A stretch of DNA of 64,000 nucleotides from Trissonchulus latispiculum (taxonomy: Eukaryota > Nematoda > Enoplea > Enoplida > Ironidae): NCBI GenBank assembly GCA_030248195.1, contig JASAND010026118.1, positions 16,369-80,368 on the forward strand, read 5' to 3'. A program made the translations under genes and the position numbers. The notes beneath the pieces were generated by a model. That model had not been told where the DNA came from. It saw only the letters and a list, made by a program, of their open reading frames with translations, and did no database searches. Positions 1 to 13,094 of this stretch are shown piece by piece (positions within the stretch are counted from its first letter, which is position 1; the number at the start of each line of letters is the position of its first letter).

Positions 1-688
1 ACGTCTACGTAGCAAAATTTGGCACAGCAAGAGAAGACATTGTTAGACAACATGTACATAGCAGTAGCTTTGCTGTAACCCCAAACTTTTGAGAGCAATG
101 CTAGCATGGACTTGAATCGTCGAAAATTTGAAAAATTTAATATTTAACTGAATAATCAAAATGTCAGTGCATAGATTTAAAATGGAACAGGCTGAAACGT
201 AAGTTATTGTGGTAAGGGCATTCCTGGAAGTCGGTACAATCTGAGCCAAATTCGTCTGCGTTATCTTGCTAGAAATCATAAACGACCTCTATGAACAACT
301 CTTCGACAAACAAAAATGTTTGACCCCTTGTCGATGCAAGGAGGCATCTTTTCTGACCTTGAAATTAATTTATTTCTTAAATCTGAGTGAGGTCGTATAG
401 TTGCTAACTGTGTTATCAGAACCCTTAATATTTTGCCAAAAATTAACCCCGTTAGTTAAATAACTATTTAAAGCTACATTTGTAATTTACTCATATTTTT
501 GAAATGCGGAAACGACGCACGGCACCTTTTTCACTTTCTGAAAAATTTCAAAACTTTTTAGAACAATAGCAAAACTTCCAACGAAAACCTATGAAGGAAA
601 GGTATGTGATACACTGTTGCTCGTGCAACTAGTTTAGTTTGATATTGTGGTTACTTGTGGACAAGGCACTAGCCTTGCCAGACAACTC

Positions 689-749
<61 letters not shown>

Positions 750-3700
750 CCCTTAAATTTTATCGTTCTTTCCTAGCAAGTTCTTTCGTTTTCCTCATCT
801 TTCCAAGCTTTGCTCCAACCTTCTAACTCTGTGTTGGTAAACAGAAAGAAACAATATGTAGTGGTCTGTGTTTACACAATCAGCAGGACCTGTCCTTGCT
901 GACATAAGTAAGTAAATATATATGACAATGTATACATATATTCAGTTTCGTATACTAAGTAGATACACCTACATCCTGTTTAAGTAAACCCTATATATCT
1001 GCTTAAATAGATATATAGGTGTATAACAAAACAATTGTCTCTAGTATGAAATATTGAAAACAAACCACATCCCAGTAAGACCCACAAGCTCGCGAATAAT
1101 TGAGAGTCAAGTATTTAACTTAGACGAAAGGCCCTCTCCAATGAATAGATGTATTATGTGAAATATATATTTATTATATATGATAGGTAAATGTTAGATG
1201 ATAGTTTATGCAGTGCATCGCTTTAAACAATTGTAAGACACACTAGCATAAAGTGAGAGTAGTGTGACGCGAACTGAAGTATTCATAAAATTTGTAAAAA
1301 TTTTATACTTTGGTATGTAATTAAATAAGGATTCCAAATCGTTTCTAGTCTTCCCGGCGTTCATACCAGCGTTGGCATTTTGCGCTAATCTGCATTATTA
1401 TTTGTTAGAAAAACAAAGAGTCACTTTAATTCTGTATTAAATTTTGGTAAATAAAAAAATAACTTCATAAACATAAACATAAACAAAAAATATTAAAATG
1501 TAGTGCCCAATTATGAAACTAGAAAAACATGCTTAGTTTTTAGCATAGCAGCTAAATGTAGACCGTCGGTCTTTGAACATCGGTTTATACATAACTTGAA
1601 AGCGATTTATACATTTACAAATATTGATACAATTAAAGCTATTTATACATCGTTGAAGACAGTGACACGAACTTTGCAAACTCGAATTGAGTTTTCTTGC
1701 TGTTTTAGTACAAACCAAGAAAAATGACCCACCGCAATAGTGCGAATTTTCATCCTGCTACAGATCACACGAATCCATTGAGTACTTTTCGAGAAATCAA
1801 TCTTCCAAACTTGAAATTATGCCGATATTGTTTTTTGACCAAACCCAGCCTGTCTTTATAAAATGTGCAATTGGACGGTGTATCGGTTGAGTCTAAATAA
1901 ACAATTTTTTCGTCCATGTTGGAGTAAATTTGACTAAGCTGATTTCAACGAAACACTTTTAAACCCTCCAAACTGATTATTTCATATATTGACTCTGTAA
2001 GAACTTGCTCAATGGTTGGCAAAAACTTAAAATTTCTTATCTTCACCTAAAAATGATATCAGAATGTTGATAGCACCAAAATAATATATTTGTAAAGTTT
2101 CATCCGCTTTCATGAAGAATTGAAGCTTGGAGAGTAAAATTCACACAAAGCGAACTTACACCTTAAATTTCACAAGTGGTTGCGACAACGCGTAACTTAA
2201 TAAGTGGGCTTCCCTTTGGTCAAAAATCAGTGGTTACGGATTTTGCTCATTTTCACATATAATATGCCTCCATATGTTATCAAAACCAAGACAAAATATT
2301 AGTATTCGAGGTCAAACTGTCACAGGGGTGCTCAGGTTTAACGCTGGAAAACCTTAAAATTCCGATGATGAGCCCTGCAAGCTCAGGTGGAAACCAAACG
2401 CGAAAAATCCGGACTCTGGAGGGGGATGAGCGACCACTCCAGGGGTGAGCTCCAGATCTGGGGAGGGTGAAAATCTTCGACCAAGCACATGCATGTTTAA
2501 CACATGTCGAAGTCACCTTCGAAGGGCTCTACTGAACGATAGAAGCCATATTCCCAAAACGCTCTTATCTTGTTTTGGGAGCCGCTTTTGGACTATAAAA
2601 TGTGTGAAAGGAGCAAAAAAAGCAAAGGAGGAGACGGTCGAAAAATCGGAGAAAAAGTGATTCCCCTTAAGCTGAAGCTTAAACTCCATCAAGAGTTTCT
2701 AATAGGAAGAGTAAAACACTCAGCGCTTTCTAATATATTAAGCTTGCAATATGCTCGAAACAGCAAGGCCGAAATCTCAGGGACTTCTCAGCGTGTAAAT
2801 ACGCTACGTTAGCAGTTTGCAAAAATGGGCGTTTTCGACAAATTAAATATTATAACTGAAGCTAGATGTACAGTGATAATTTTATATTTGAATCATTCTG
2901 TCTGACAACCCTAAACGTTTCTTTTCAACAGAATCAAAACTTAGCCATCGAGCACATATCAATCGAACCTAGTTCAAAAGTATCCACAAAATGGAATAAT
3001 TTCTGTGAGATTTAGCCACCGATACAGTTGAATAATAAGCTTGTTACAACACTGGCAAAAATGTTCGCAATTTTGAAAAAATTAGCAAAAATGGTTGCTT
3101 GGCAGTCTAGCATTTAAAATAGTCAAATTGATCCTGCGTAATCTAACACAAAACATGGATGAATGGGTTTCGGGTTCTAAATGGTGAACATTTGGTACCT
3201 CGAAAAGTTGTTTCAACGCTGGCAAGAAAGCTTATCGACTTCGATGATATTTTTAAAATGATATATTGATTAATTAAACAATAGCATCAAGTTACAATAA
3301 ATTGGTTTATTGAAAAGAGCGCTTCCTTGGCTTTTCAACGATGCTGTTTGCACTGTTGCTTTATTTCAGTCGCCAGAAATAAGCTGTTGAATTTGATTAA
3401 TTTTTTGGGAGGATTTCCTTTATCTGATCTGGCATATCTTTCTTGAGTCTTCATGTTTCGAGACAGTTATCGGATTTCGAGACTTCCTAACGTCTTGCCT
3501 CGAAAATAGAAAATAAGTCTCGAAATATTTTAAAAGACTCCAAACAGCTTAATAAGTCTGGAAATATTTTCGAAAGTCTCGAAAGCTTTTTCAGTGTCTC
3601 GAAACATTTTGTTCAATTATGTAATATGTCTCCAAAGATTTTCAAATTGTCTCAAAATTCGCCAAATGGTCTCGAAATATTTCGAGACAAATCGCCAACT

Positions 3701-5199
3701 TTCCGGAAACCTTCTGCACTTGCCGCGGAGCTTAACGGGACATACCCATTACGTTGACCATTCGCATTGGATATGGCAGTAAAAAATAGTCGTTGGATAA
3801 TGAATTCTATAGGGTTTTTCATGAAGTTTTTGTGCTGGACTTGTTTATTGCTTTATGAAGTACACTACACAACTTATTTAAGACATAATGTGTGCGCAAA
3901 ACAGAAGCGATTATTGCGAAATTTTCCAAATTAATTTTCTCATTAAATGCTTCAACTAAAGTTACTCAATTCCGTGAGATTTCGACTTCCAAAGTTTTCG
4001 AATATTCACAAAATAGTCAAAATTGCACAAATCGAAAAATTGAAAACATTGCCCCTGTGTCAGGTTTGTTTATAAAATCCGTTGGGGGGTAGCTTGCATT
4101 ACCGGGAACGGTTCTTCTGAGTTCATTTTTCAACCAATTAATTTCAAACTTTCAGCAATGGTAGCTTGTGTTAAATAGTAGCACTATGTTGAATTTGAAT
4201 ATTCCAGTGCTTGGCTTATAACAGGGATAAGTTTAAATTTTCGAAACAGTGTCATTCATTAACGGCTGAATGAATTACCTCAAATTTTGCACGAATGTAC
4301 AAATAAACCTAATGCAGAGGCAATTTTTTCAGTTTTTCGATTTATGCAATTTTGTCTATTTTATGAGTATTAGAAAACTTTGGAAGCCAATATATCACGG
4401 AATATACGGTTTATGCGTCTGTCAAAACAACTTTGGCACACTGTGCCTTTAAAATACGCAGAATATGCGTTTCGTTTGACGGCAGGAATTTTGCTTTCAA
4501 GAAGAATAATTAGCAGTGCGTAAATTTTTGCGTAATAATGCTCCCTATACTTTATTCGACTCAGAATTGACTTTCGCCAATGCATTTACGAAAATTACTA
4601 CTGAAAAACAGAATTTAGAATTGAAACTACGTATACTCAGAAAATAATCTGGACGTATTCTTCCATTTTTGGAAGATCTTAAGGAGAACCTAAAAATTAT
4701 ACGTATACAGAAAATGATGCCAGTTACTGAAAAGGATATTCGCTGTAAAATTAACGTGGACTTTGCATGCTTTCTAAAATTCGAGGAAATATTAAACCTA
4801 GACGGCTGGACGAGTATAAAACACAACATGGAATGCCTGATTGCTGTGCTTATGCTTATGTAATTGCTATGCATCTTTAAAAAGCGCATTTTTATAAAGA
4901 CTGCGCATATGTCAGTGTGAAATCGTGAACTCGAATTAGATTCCGAAATTGCTGTGACAATCACGTGCGTATTTGTTGGTTTAAATGACTGTATGCAAAT
5001 TAGTTTTGTGCCTTTATAAACTCGTGTATTGTGTAATTAAACACAGTCTTGTTTTACTAAAGCATTGCATACAACCTACAGTCACTCTAGAGATTAAAAT
5101 AGAAGGGGATACATTTGTGTACAGTAGAGGTAGTAGGTATGCTGCAAAGGTACTGCCGATTTTTTTCCATTCACAAATTCTAACGTTTTCACTCTACTA
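1..5199. other. Intergenic, no recognisable gene
   Basis: A+T-rich sequence. Reading frames here are short (under about 140 codons), lack recognisable domains and look like chance frames. It contains the AT microsatellite at 689-747 and a short AT-rich palindrome near 991-1020. I see nothing else that can be named. Confidence 0.6.
689..747. repeat. (AT)n microsatellite
   Basis: About 58 bases of almost pure AT dinucleotide with one interruption near 697. Confidence 0.95.
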
Positions 5200-5660
5200 C
5201 AGGGGCCCGTTACATAAAAAAGGTACACTCTTGGTATTCCTAATAGATTACCTGTTAGTGATAGTTCATTAGTGTCGCAGTATAGATTGAAATTAGCTAA
5301 ACTTGTGGAAGAGTCAGAGGGATATTCTAGATGTAGATTTGTAGCTTTTGAGATAATATAATAAGTATATATTCTATTAATTGATGTAATTTAAAATTTG
5401 GACTAAAAGCCAAAGAATTAACCTTAAAAAGCGTTTTGTGTTTTCTTTGGTATTTCTGATCAAAACTATTGAGTTGGAGAAAATGTAATCCTGATAGTTT
5501 TGGCCATTTTAGAATTTAATCACTTCACTATCTACAAAATAAATAGTGTAAACACCAAAATTTGTTGGTTCAATCAATAGCTTTGCTCAAATACTGCTGC
5601 ACTATCAACTAAATCACTAATAAATCATTAGCATTACCGTTTTTGTGCAACGGGCCCAGG
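5200..5660. mobile_element. MITE-like element with GGGCCCGTT terminal inverted repeats
   Basis: The left end reads CAGGGGCCCGTTACATAAAA; the right end, reverse-complemented, reads CCTGGGCCCGTTGCACAAAA. These imperfect inverted repeats of roughly 25 bp bound about 460 bp of A+T-rich DNA with no transposase frame. I infer a non-autonomous DNA transposon. No target-site duplication was resolved. Confidence 0.55.
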
Positions 5661-6443
5661 TCTACAGTTAGCTAGCTTTAGCTAGCTGGGTTTAATTGTT
5701 GCATCTTCTTAAAATTGTTCTCACTCTTCTATATTTCTAATTTGCTGGTTTCAGAATGAAGGCGCGAAAAAAGCTATGAATCTATATTCAACATGTGAAA
5801 ATGTTTTTAAATGGGGAACGAGCAAAACTAAAACTTCATAAAAAAGTAAATTTTTATCTGAAAGTTTGAAAATTTTACTGGCATTTAGTGTGTTAACAAT
5901 TAATTTTTTGGTGCACATTTTTATTATTTTATTACTGTTTCAATTTTTGCTGCCTTCTCTTCCGTTTCAACTGTGTTCCCCTCTGCTTGAAGGAAAATTA
6001 ATAGTCATAGATTAAATATATTTGACTGCTTGATATTGTCTGTGTGGTCTTCTGAATATAAAGATCCGTGTTGATTTTATAGTGGACACAATAAGCCTAA
6101 GCTGCTTTAATTTGTTTTCGACTGTTAGAAATGCACGTGAATTTGCATATGAAATTGAGGAATCCACGTAAAACAGAACTTGACAGCTGAGGGTGATGTG
6201 ATATGGTTGCCGATTGAGGCTTGGTCTCAGCAGGAGTGGGCGACACCTTATTACATAACTCAGACTATTAGCAAGCAACTATCAAAAAATTGCCCCTGTG
6301 CAACTCTCAAATATACGTACATGAAAATTTTGACAGAGACATTTATGAGAAAATTAATTGGAAGATTTCGCACTAATGAGTTCTGTTTTGCGCATATATT
6401 ATGCTTTTAATAAGTTGTATAGTATAGTATTAGTATTTTATTT

Positions 6444-6478
<35 letters not shown>
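6444..6478. repeat. (TA)n microsatellite
   Basis: Short TA dinucleotide tract with one phase break. Confidence 0.9.
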
Positions 6479-7439
6479 AGTTTAAGTAATAAACAAATCC
6501 AGCACAGAAACTCCATGAAAAACCATATGGAGTTAATTATCGAGCGATTAGTTTTACTTTGCAATACGCAATGGGAATGGTCAACGTAAATTTGCGATAT
6601 ATTCAACCGCCTGTAACTTTTGACAGACATCAGATACAAAAAAGACATGCACGTCGTAATGAAGCCCTTTTTATGCTCTTTCACTTAGCGCAGTGGAATT
6701 TATCTTACAGAGCTTTAATAAAATTTCGGTTTTTTAACCATGACGGCAGCTACGCAAGCACACGGTCTCAGTTGCCGAAATTTTGTCAAAGCATGTTTCA
6801 CCAGCTTGAGTAACTTCAGTGGGTATTTCTTTAAAATTGAGCGATCGTATAGCAATTATCCAGTAGTCATTTCACGCCTGAAACGAGGTTCAGAATTAGG
6901 GCCCAACACGTAGAAAGCTGAGGAGCATGTGACAGGCAAGTGATGTGAGCGTAAAATATAATGGTAAAAAAAGATGATGATAAAATGATAAAGTAGGTAT
7001 TAAAATAAATAAGATGATTGTGTTAAGTGTATTTTATGCGGCTACTATTGTGCAAACGGTAAAACTTTTTGTTTCCATAGCTATTATCAGGCTAAGGCAT
7101 GTGTGGTGTTATGTTCATGTGCTTAGCATGGATGATAAAACAATTGAAAACTGTAGCAGCCTTATGTGTAAGGTGCTAGGCTTGCTGAATTGGGTTTGTA
7201 GCGTAGTTTGGGTAGCTTTGGTGACTGTCGCCAACCTAGGTTTCGCACAAGCCATCCAATTCAAGGATAGCTGGTTTAGTAGCTACGGTACTGCCATCCA
7301 AGACAAGGATTGGTATTTTCATATATGCATGTTTTCATTGCAGCCTTCCAAGGCAAGGACTGCTAGTTTCATATATGCATGTTATCATGTTTTCAGTGTA
7401 GACACAGTGTGTGCGTGCTATCTATCTATATGGCTGCAT

Positions 7440-7441
<2 letters not shown>

Positions 7442-7504
<63 letters not shown>
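7442..7504. repeat. (TA)n microsatellite ending in TATG repeats
   Basis: About 50 bases of TA repeats followed by three GTAT-type units. Confidence 0.95.
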
Positions 7505-7505
<1 letters not shown>

Positions 7506-7852
7506 ACGCCAGCATATATGTGTTAGGCACTCCTTACTCTTGGTAGTGCTTATGCTATTGATACACAGTTTCATTGCTGGGAATTATAGTCAGCAGACTT
7601 CCCAGCAGGCTTATTCATTCTATTTCAATTGCTGGCAGCTGGGGCCTGCTGATGTAAAGCAAAGAAGCCTTCGGATTGCAATAAACAAGGTTAGTTCATT
7701 CTTGTGCGTTGAAAACTTATTCTAAACTAAAGCTTGACTTCACACTTTTAATTTCTGCTAAAATATTTCATTTTTGATTATTTCCAATTTTCATTCTTCT
7801 AATTTCAAAATTTCTTTTAAAAATATTTTCAATCCGGCTACTGATTCCTTGC

Positions 7853-7919
7853 GTGGCCGTAGCTCAGTGGCAGAGCATCCCAGGTCTGGGGGGCCCAGGC
7901 TCAAATCCCGGCGGTCACT
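7853..7919 (+). pseudogene. Degenerate tRNA-like sequence (tRNA pseudogene or SINE head)
   Basis: Seven-base acceptor halves GTGGCCG and CGGTCAC pair with one G-U. The A box (TAGCTCAGTGGCAGAGCA) is intact and the B box is close to consensus (CTCAAATCC). The anticodon arm is wrong: it is short, does not pair well, and lacks T at position 33. The A-box half is the same as that of the good tRNA-Thr at 24401-24472, so it may be a decayed copy or a tRNA-derived SINE head. Confidence 0.55.
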
Positions 7920-10348
7920 TTCCAACAGGCTTGAAAATAAGCTTAATCACAATCCAAATCCTTCTTTCAAAAATTCATCGTCGCTAATTCTTGCGGGCTT
8001 CAGCCTTCGTTAGACATGCGGGGTCCAGGGCTTTTCGCTTTTTCTCTGAGATTTCTGACTGAGTGCAGCAAGTAGTCCTTCGGGTTTATTAAATGCGCTG
8101 TCTTCTTGCAACTTATCCGGACTGGAGGGGAGAGATTCAGCTCCTTCCATACCTATATGTAGAGATATGTTATTAGCTGTATACAGTTATCTGGTTTTTT
8201 TGTGGTTTCTGCCAGCGGTAACTGGGCAACTGGCAACTATTTGTTGCAAAGGAAATTTGTGGTGGTGTTAATTTAGAAAAAATTCAGATTACTTTGTATT
8301 GCCTGTAGCACTAGGCATGTCGATATATAATACTGGTAGTTCGGTGTTAAAGCTGAAGAAGAAATGCAGTAGTTTATATACAAACAATTCGCTCCAGATT
8401 CTTTATAATGTTGTATGCTCAACAGGTGGAATAAAGCGTATTATTATGTAAGGACTTCTAAGTCCCAATTGCTAACAATTTGCAAAATCTATGACACATA
8501 AGTCATAATATTGTTACTAACACCGTAATTTCCTACATTTGCTAACTACGACATTCTAAAAGAAGCACCCTTTTAGCTGTATAGGTGTATGCTTAATTCT
8601 AATATCCCCTTTGTGACTAGTCAGCGTTCACGAGACCGGACATACCATTAGTTGACTAAAACTATCTTTACGTAAACCAATTCATGCACCTAGCTGTTGC
8701 ACCTACTGATATATCCTGCTGACGCACATAACAATATTAGCATAAAGCTAAGCATGACTGTCAGTGTTATCGGTGTTTGTGTCCTTCTATGTGAAATAAT
8801 CTTATGTTTTATGTTTTGGATAGCCGCTCCATTGGATACACAGCTTACTTAATTTCCGCATTACACTGATGTTATGTTATTGACTTTACCTACACTTTCT
8901 CTGCATTAACCATATGTTTCTCAGTAAAAATAACCTACATGTTGCATGGGGAGTCCGGAGTTACATCTAGTTTCAACGTTTCAAATCCTTTAAACTTTAC
9001 CAAAATGAGCTAAATGAGCTTTGGGTATTATGTTTTCCAAATTCAACACTGGTGATTCTATGCCTGACAAATAAAAGTGCTTACTTCTACTGTTCCTTGT
9101 TACCGTGAATACTGGTCGCTCAACAGCAATAGAAATTGAGAAATTGATTACATGAAACAAATTGGGTGGGTCTTGAAAAAACGCAGCATTGACTGCGTGA
9201 CGCAGTCCGGGAAGTGACCAGGAAGGACCTGCAATTCAGTTTACGACTGGGGCGGAGAAGAATCTGCGATCGCTGATGATAACGTTAATACGAGCTTTCA
9301 CATAGGGGTGTTTAGTTTAGGGCCGTTAACAAAATGCGTTTCTGAATAACGGGATTCCATAATTGTTCTCCACTTGTTAACGGAATTCCATGTCCTCCGT
9401 GGTCACTTGCCAGATTTCGTCACGTAGTCAGTGTAGAGTTTTTGAGAATAAGATTTTTAACTTATTTCGAACAGGCGTCGGCCGGTTTTTAAGAAACGCC
9501 AAACGTTTCAATATTTTACGTTCACAGGCTAATAATTTTTATTAGTCGCTTACCCAAGAAACTCACGTCAAGATCTACTATTTTAATGTCGAAACTTTAA
9601 CGTTAAATTGTTTTAACAAGCTTTAGTTTTGCACATGTTAGAATCAAGAAAACCGAGTAATGTATGATAGATTTATTAAACCAATCGCTTAATGCTACGG
9701 ATTCAAACCTTTGCTTACTCACTCTAATTGTGAATTTGTACTTATATATTATAGTTGCACTTCCACTGTATTCCAAGATGGACAATTAAATAAACAGACA
9801 GACACTAACAGTAAATCATCCATACTAATAGTAGTAGCAGTAGTAGTAAGTAGCAGTAGTAGTTATTGTCCTTGTAAACAGAATAAGTTACAATTTAAAA
9901 ATCTGAAAACTTTTGCAGGTAAAACCAATAGTTTCAAAATGAAATTAGCCAAAAATTGGACCTCTTACAGTTTGCTTTGGTTTTGAAGATTTGAAAAATA
10001 ATAGAGAAATTTAGTGATTACCACATTATTTCTGTAAAGTACAAAAACTGTCGTTTATCCTGCCCCCTCCCTTTCCTGTCTTGTTTCCAATTGAGTGTAA
10101 ACGCTGTTCTCCTTGGCATTTACAAAAAGAGCAATTAAAGTGTGGCGAAGTGCCTCACTACACTTCGCCCAGCAGTCTCACATTATTTTTCAGTTATCCT
10201 AATTACAGCAGTACTTTACACTAATATTATGTTTAGTGCTGCTGACGTAAGTGTTATAAGTGCTGAAATATTTCCAACCACCATTTTATTTTTCAGTAAT
10301 CGCATCAATTCTATACTTTTTACAATTAGTGATTTCATTAACATGTTG
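7920..10348. other. Intergenic, no recognisable gene
   Basis: No frame with a recognisable domain. There is a short AGT/AGC-rich stretch near 9827-9865. Otherwise nothing I can name. Confidence 0.5.
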
Positions 10349-10360
10349 GATTAGGACGGC

Positions 10361-10507
10361 TTAGTCTCACTTTCCAAACCGTCTCACTTTCCAACCTACG
10401 TGTCTCACTTTCCAACCTACATGTCTCACTTTCCAACCTAACTGTCTCACTTTCCAACCTAACTGTCTCACTTTACAACTTTAATGTCTTACTTTACAAC
10501 CTTAATT
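10361..10507. repeat. Left TIR array of the MULE (GTCTCACTTTCCAACCT units)
   Basis: Six to seven tandem units of about 20 bp. The outer units read CACTTTCCAACCTA; the last two read CACTTTACAACTTTAA and TTACTTTACAACCTTAA. Confidence 0.9.
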
Positions 10508-11061
10508 CATCTTTTAATAAAATCACCAAATTTTGGGATCTTTTCAGGATAACCAAATTTAAGCAAAAAGTTTAAAGTTCGAAGCTGAAGATGTAAGCTT
10601 ATACTGAGCTAACGAAAAGCTAAATCGAAAAACTAACTAACTAAAAACAAAAACTAACCTCGAAAACCTTTGAATACAACTTTTCAGCAAAATCGAACAC
10701 AAAACATTTTTCGTGTCCCCTTGGTCCCCCCTTACGAATCGAAAAAATCGAATTTCGCGAAATCGAAAAATTTTGCGATATTTGAACTCAGTGTGGTCGA
10801 AAACATACCTATACCAAATTACCGCTCATTTGATCAAGTTTTGCGGAATCTGGGCCTGGGGTGGGTTATCCTGAAAAGATCCAAAATTTGTGCAGAACAA
10901 TCGTTTGAGGCGACGAATTTACCATATTCAGGGTCTCATTAATATTGATTTTAAGTTGACGTAAACTTTAAAATGAGGACAAGAAATTGATTCATGTGAC
11001 AACGTTCGTCCAATCAAATTAAGGTTTATGAAGACACCATATTATTACATATGAGATAGTT

Positions 11062-11376
11062 ATGCTGAACCATGCTGAAGGTAACAATACCGGACTGCGC
11101 GCTAAATTTAATCACCAACATCCTCGACTTTCAGTATTTTTGGTCACGTTGCAAGAAATTCATCATGCCACCCAGATCCGAATCCGTCAGTTAAACAACA
11201 GCAATCCTCCAACTGCAAGAAATCCCAAATATTCCGATAACGATGTTAACATTAACAACTCGAAAACTATTTTCGCGGAGCGTTTGGAAAATCTTCAGCC
11301 GGACTCCCCCAATTATGCTGAATCTATTGGTAATGAAATTATTCTATTCTTAGGCTATGTTCAACATTTGATTTAA
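11062..11376 (+). pseudogene. C-terminal fragment of a MULE-type transposase
   Basis: A 104-residue frame inside the TIR element. It has the pattern I know from the C-terminus of FLYWCH/MULE transposases: an asparagine-rich NHAEGNN segment, a histidine-proline step (NHQHPRLSVFLVTLQ), a helix with repeated Q/R/I (TQIRIRQL), a proline patch (NNSNPPTARNPKYSD), and a final hydrophobic helix (ILFLGYVQHLI). The DDE catalytic core is absent. The family call is by pattern recognition, supported by the 9-bp duplication around the host element. It could be a chance frame, but the position argues against that. Confidence 0.5.
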
Positions 11377-11502
11377 GAAGTTGTTTGTTGCAGATGTATG
11401 TTGCTGTTATTTGATTTTGTTATTTGTTTGTTATTCTGTTATTGTTGCAAATTTTTTGTTTATTACTGTAAAAGTAACGAAATTTCCAATTAAGTGTTGC
11501 GT

Positions 11503-11668
11503 TAGTTGTAAAGTAAGACATTAAGGTTGTAAAGTGAGACACTCCGGTTGGAAAGTGAGACACCCAGGTTGGAAAGTGAGACACCCGGGTTGGAAAGTGA
11601 GACAGCCAGGTTGGAAAGTGAGACAATGGGTTGGAAAGTGAGACAAGAAAGGTTGGAAAGTGAGACAT
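11503..11668. repeat. Right TIR array of the MULE
   Basis: Tandem GGTTGGAAAGTGAGACA units, the inverse of the left array. The inner units (GTTGTAAAGTAAGACATTAA) mirror the variant units of the left side. Confidence 0.9.
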
Positions 11669-12016
11669 AATCGATTAGGACATTAGTGACAATTACTCTG
11701 ACAATTGTGACAATGACAAGTACGTTCAATATGGCTGTGTGCTACATATTTTGAATTTACTGATTGTTAATCATTGACGGAAATTTCATGAACTTGTCAC
11801 TTACCAGAGGACAGGCTTCTGACGGTGCTTTCCCTTCGTCCATTATATATCTTAAAGGCCTTTGTCGTACCGTAATCTACTTTTCTCCTATACTTTTCTG
11901 AGTTAAATAATTTTCGTCTCGGTCCCCCTTGTTTCATCGCCATGGGCTTGACATATGAACGGGCGCATTACTGACAATATTATAGTTGCTTGTAAAGGTA
12001 TATATATATATATAAC

Positions 12017-12100
12017 ATAATACTACAACGTAATACTATTAATAAGAAATTATTTATATTATTTGTAAAAATGTATTTAATTATTTATTAATTAATTATT
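12017..12100. repeat. Direct repeat, left copy (pairs with 14593-14675)
   Basis: The segment with AATAAGAAATTATTTATAT and then TTTGTAAAAATG recurs with few changes at 14593-14675, on the other side of the coiled-coil array. The two copies bracket about 2.5 kb. They may be long-diverged flanks of a duplicated block or of an unrecognised element. Confidence 0.7.
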
Positions 12101-12136
12101 AGCACTGTTGATATTTCGATATTTTTTCTTATTTCC

Positions 12137-12412
12137 AGTGACGGCAAAAAACAGAAAACGGCAAAGGGAACAGAATTCAGTGTTGGTTGATGAGCGGGCA
12201 TCTGTCTTGGCTAGCAGTAGTCCGGTAACCCCAAGTCTGGACTCTCCATCTAGTGACTGATCCGATATGAGTATGGCCTCAATTACCGCTGTAAATGAAG
12301 GCTATGTGACTACCACAGAAAAGGTGGAAGATCTTGTCACCGCCAGCCTAAAAGCACGACCATGATGGATTCGGAAGAGAGTGAGGATGCCACTACGCTG
12401 AGTTTAAATTGA
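12137..12412 (+). pseudogene. Broken coding remnant upstream of the coiled-coil array
   Basis: Translates as a basic then serine-rich stretch (KNRKRQREQNS..., SSSPVTPSLDSPSSD), hits a stop, and continues toward the phrase found at the start of each array unit (GTCACCGCC...AAAAGCACGACCATGATGGA). It looks like the 5' part of the gene whose units were amplified downstream. No domain is recognisable and stops interrupt it. Confidence 0.4.
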
Positions 12413-13094
12413 GGAATAAGGGGGCGCTATAATTTACGTATATGCTTACAGGAAGTCAGTTAGTTTAGTATAAGAAAGTTAACATTTCTGAAATTTAATA
12501 CATATTTTTTTGATAGTGCTAAAATTTTGTTTTCGGACTTATTTTAACGTTTAACTTGAATTTAATTTTTTAATGAAAAAGTATCTATTAATATATCTAA
12601 ATTTCCAACTAATTTTTAAACACAGATTGACACAGTCGTGAATAATTTCAGTGGTTAATTTCACGTAAAATATATGTGTATATATCTTTTATTTTTCAGA
12701 AGTTTTTTCAAAAATCGTGTATGAATTTTTAATCCTTTTTCAAAATTAGGGATTTTAAGTATATATTTTTCAGTTTGTAACCTACGTAATTTTAATTTCG
12801 ATTTTAGAAAAATAATTGCAATTGACTACGTACTCCAATTCCCCTTAAAATCTTTAATTTTAAACCCTGCACCTAGTACAGAGTGTGTAATCTCATACAA
12901 AAATTGAAAGAAATTTTCTTATTTGGGTGGTACATTCAACTGTCACGTGATTCCATAATGTCCAATCATAGCGTGTATGACAACTGGCATGTATGACAAC
13001 TAGGAATACGCCCATGTTGACTGCAATAAAGGATTTCATTGTTATACACATATACTTCAATTTTTACAGTTTTTATTTGAGATTTTTATTTAAG

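Larger units (their letters stand above)
5661..7852. other. Intergenic, no recognisable gene
   Basis: Contains TA microsatellites at 6444-6478 and 7442-7504. Around 7240-7390 a short phrase (CCATCCAA...CAAGGAT, then TTTCATATATGCATGTT) recurs two or three times. The longest plus frame (7014-7526) runs into the TA microsatellite and has no domain, so I do not call it a gene. Confidence 0.55.
10358..11672. mobile_element. Mutator-like element remnant with tandem-repeat TIRs
   Basis: A 1315-bp element flanked by the 9-bp direct repeat GATTAGGAC (10349-10357 and 11673-11681). Nine bases is the usual duplication size for Mutator-like elements. The termini are inverted (GGCTTAGTCTCAC on the left, GATTATGTCTCAC on the reverse-complemented right). 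Each TIR is an array of about 20-bp units containing GTCTCACTTTCCAACCT, six or seven copies per side. The inner units on both sides change to the same variant (CTTACTTTACAACCTTAA), so the TIRs match as extended arrays. Inside is the end of a MULE-type transposase (11062-11376). Most of the transposase is missing, so it cannot move by itself. Confidence 0.75.

Noticed and set aside
7014..7526. 170-residue frame with a hydrophobic start
   Set aside because: Runs into a TA microsatellite, which supplies the last 20 or so codons. No domain, no splice support.
11420..11729. Two overlapping frames with SLSN/SHFPT repeats
   Set aside because: Translations of the MULE TIR array.
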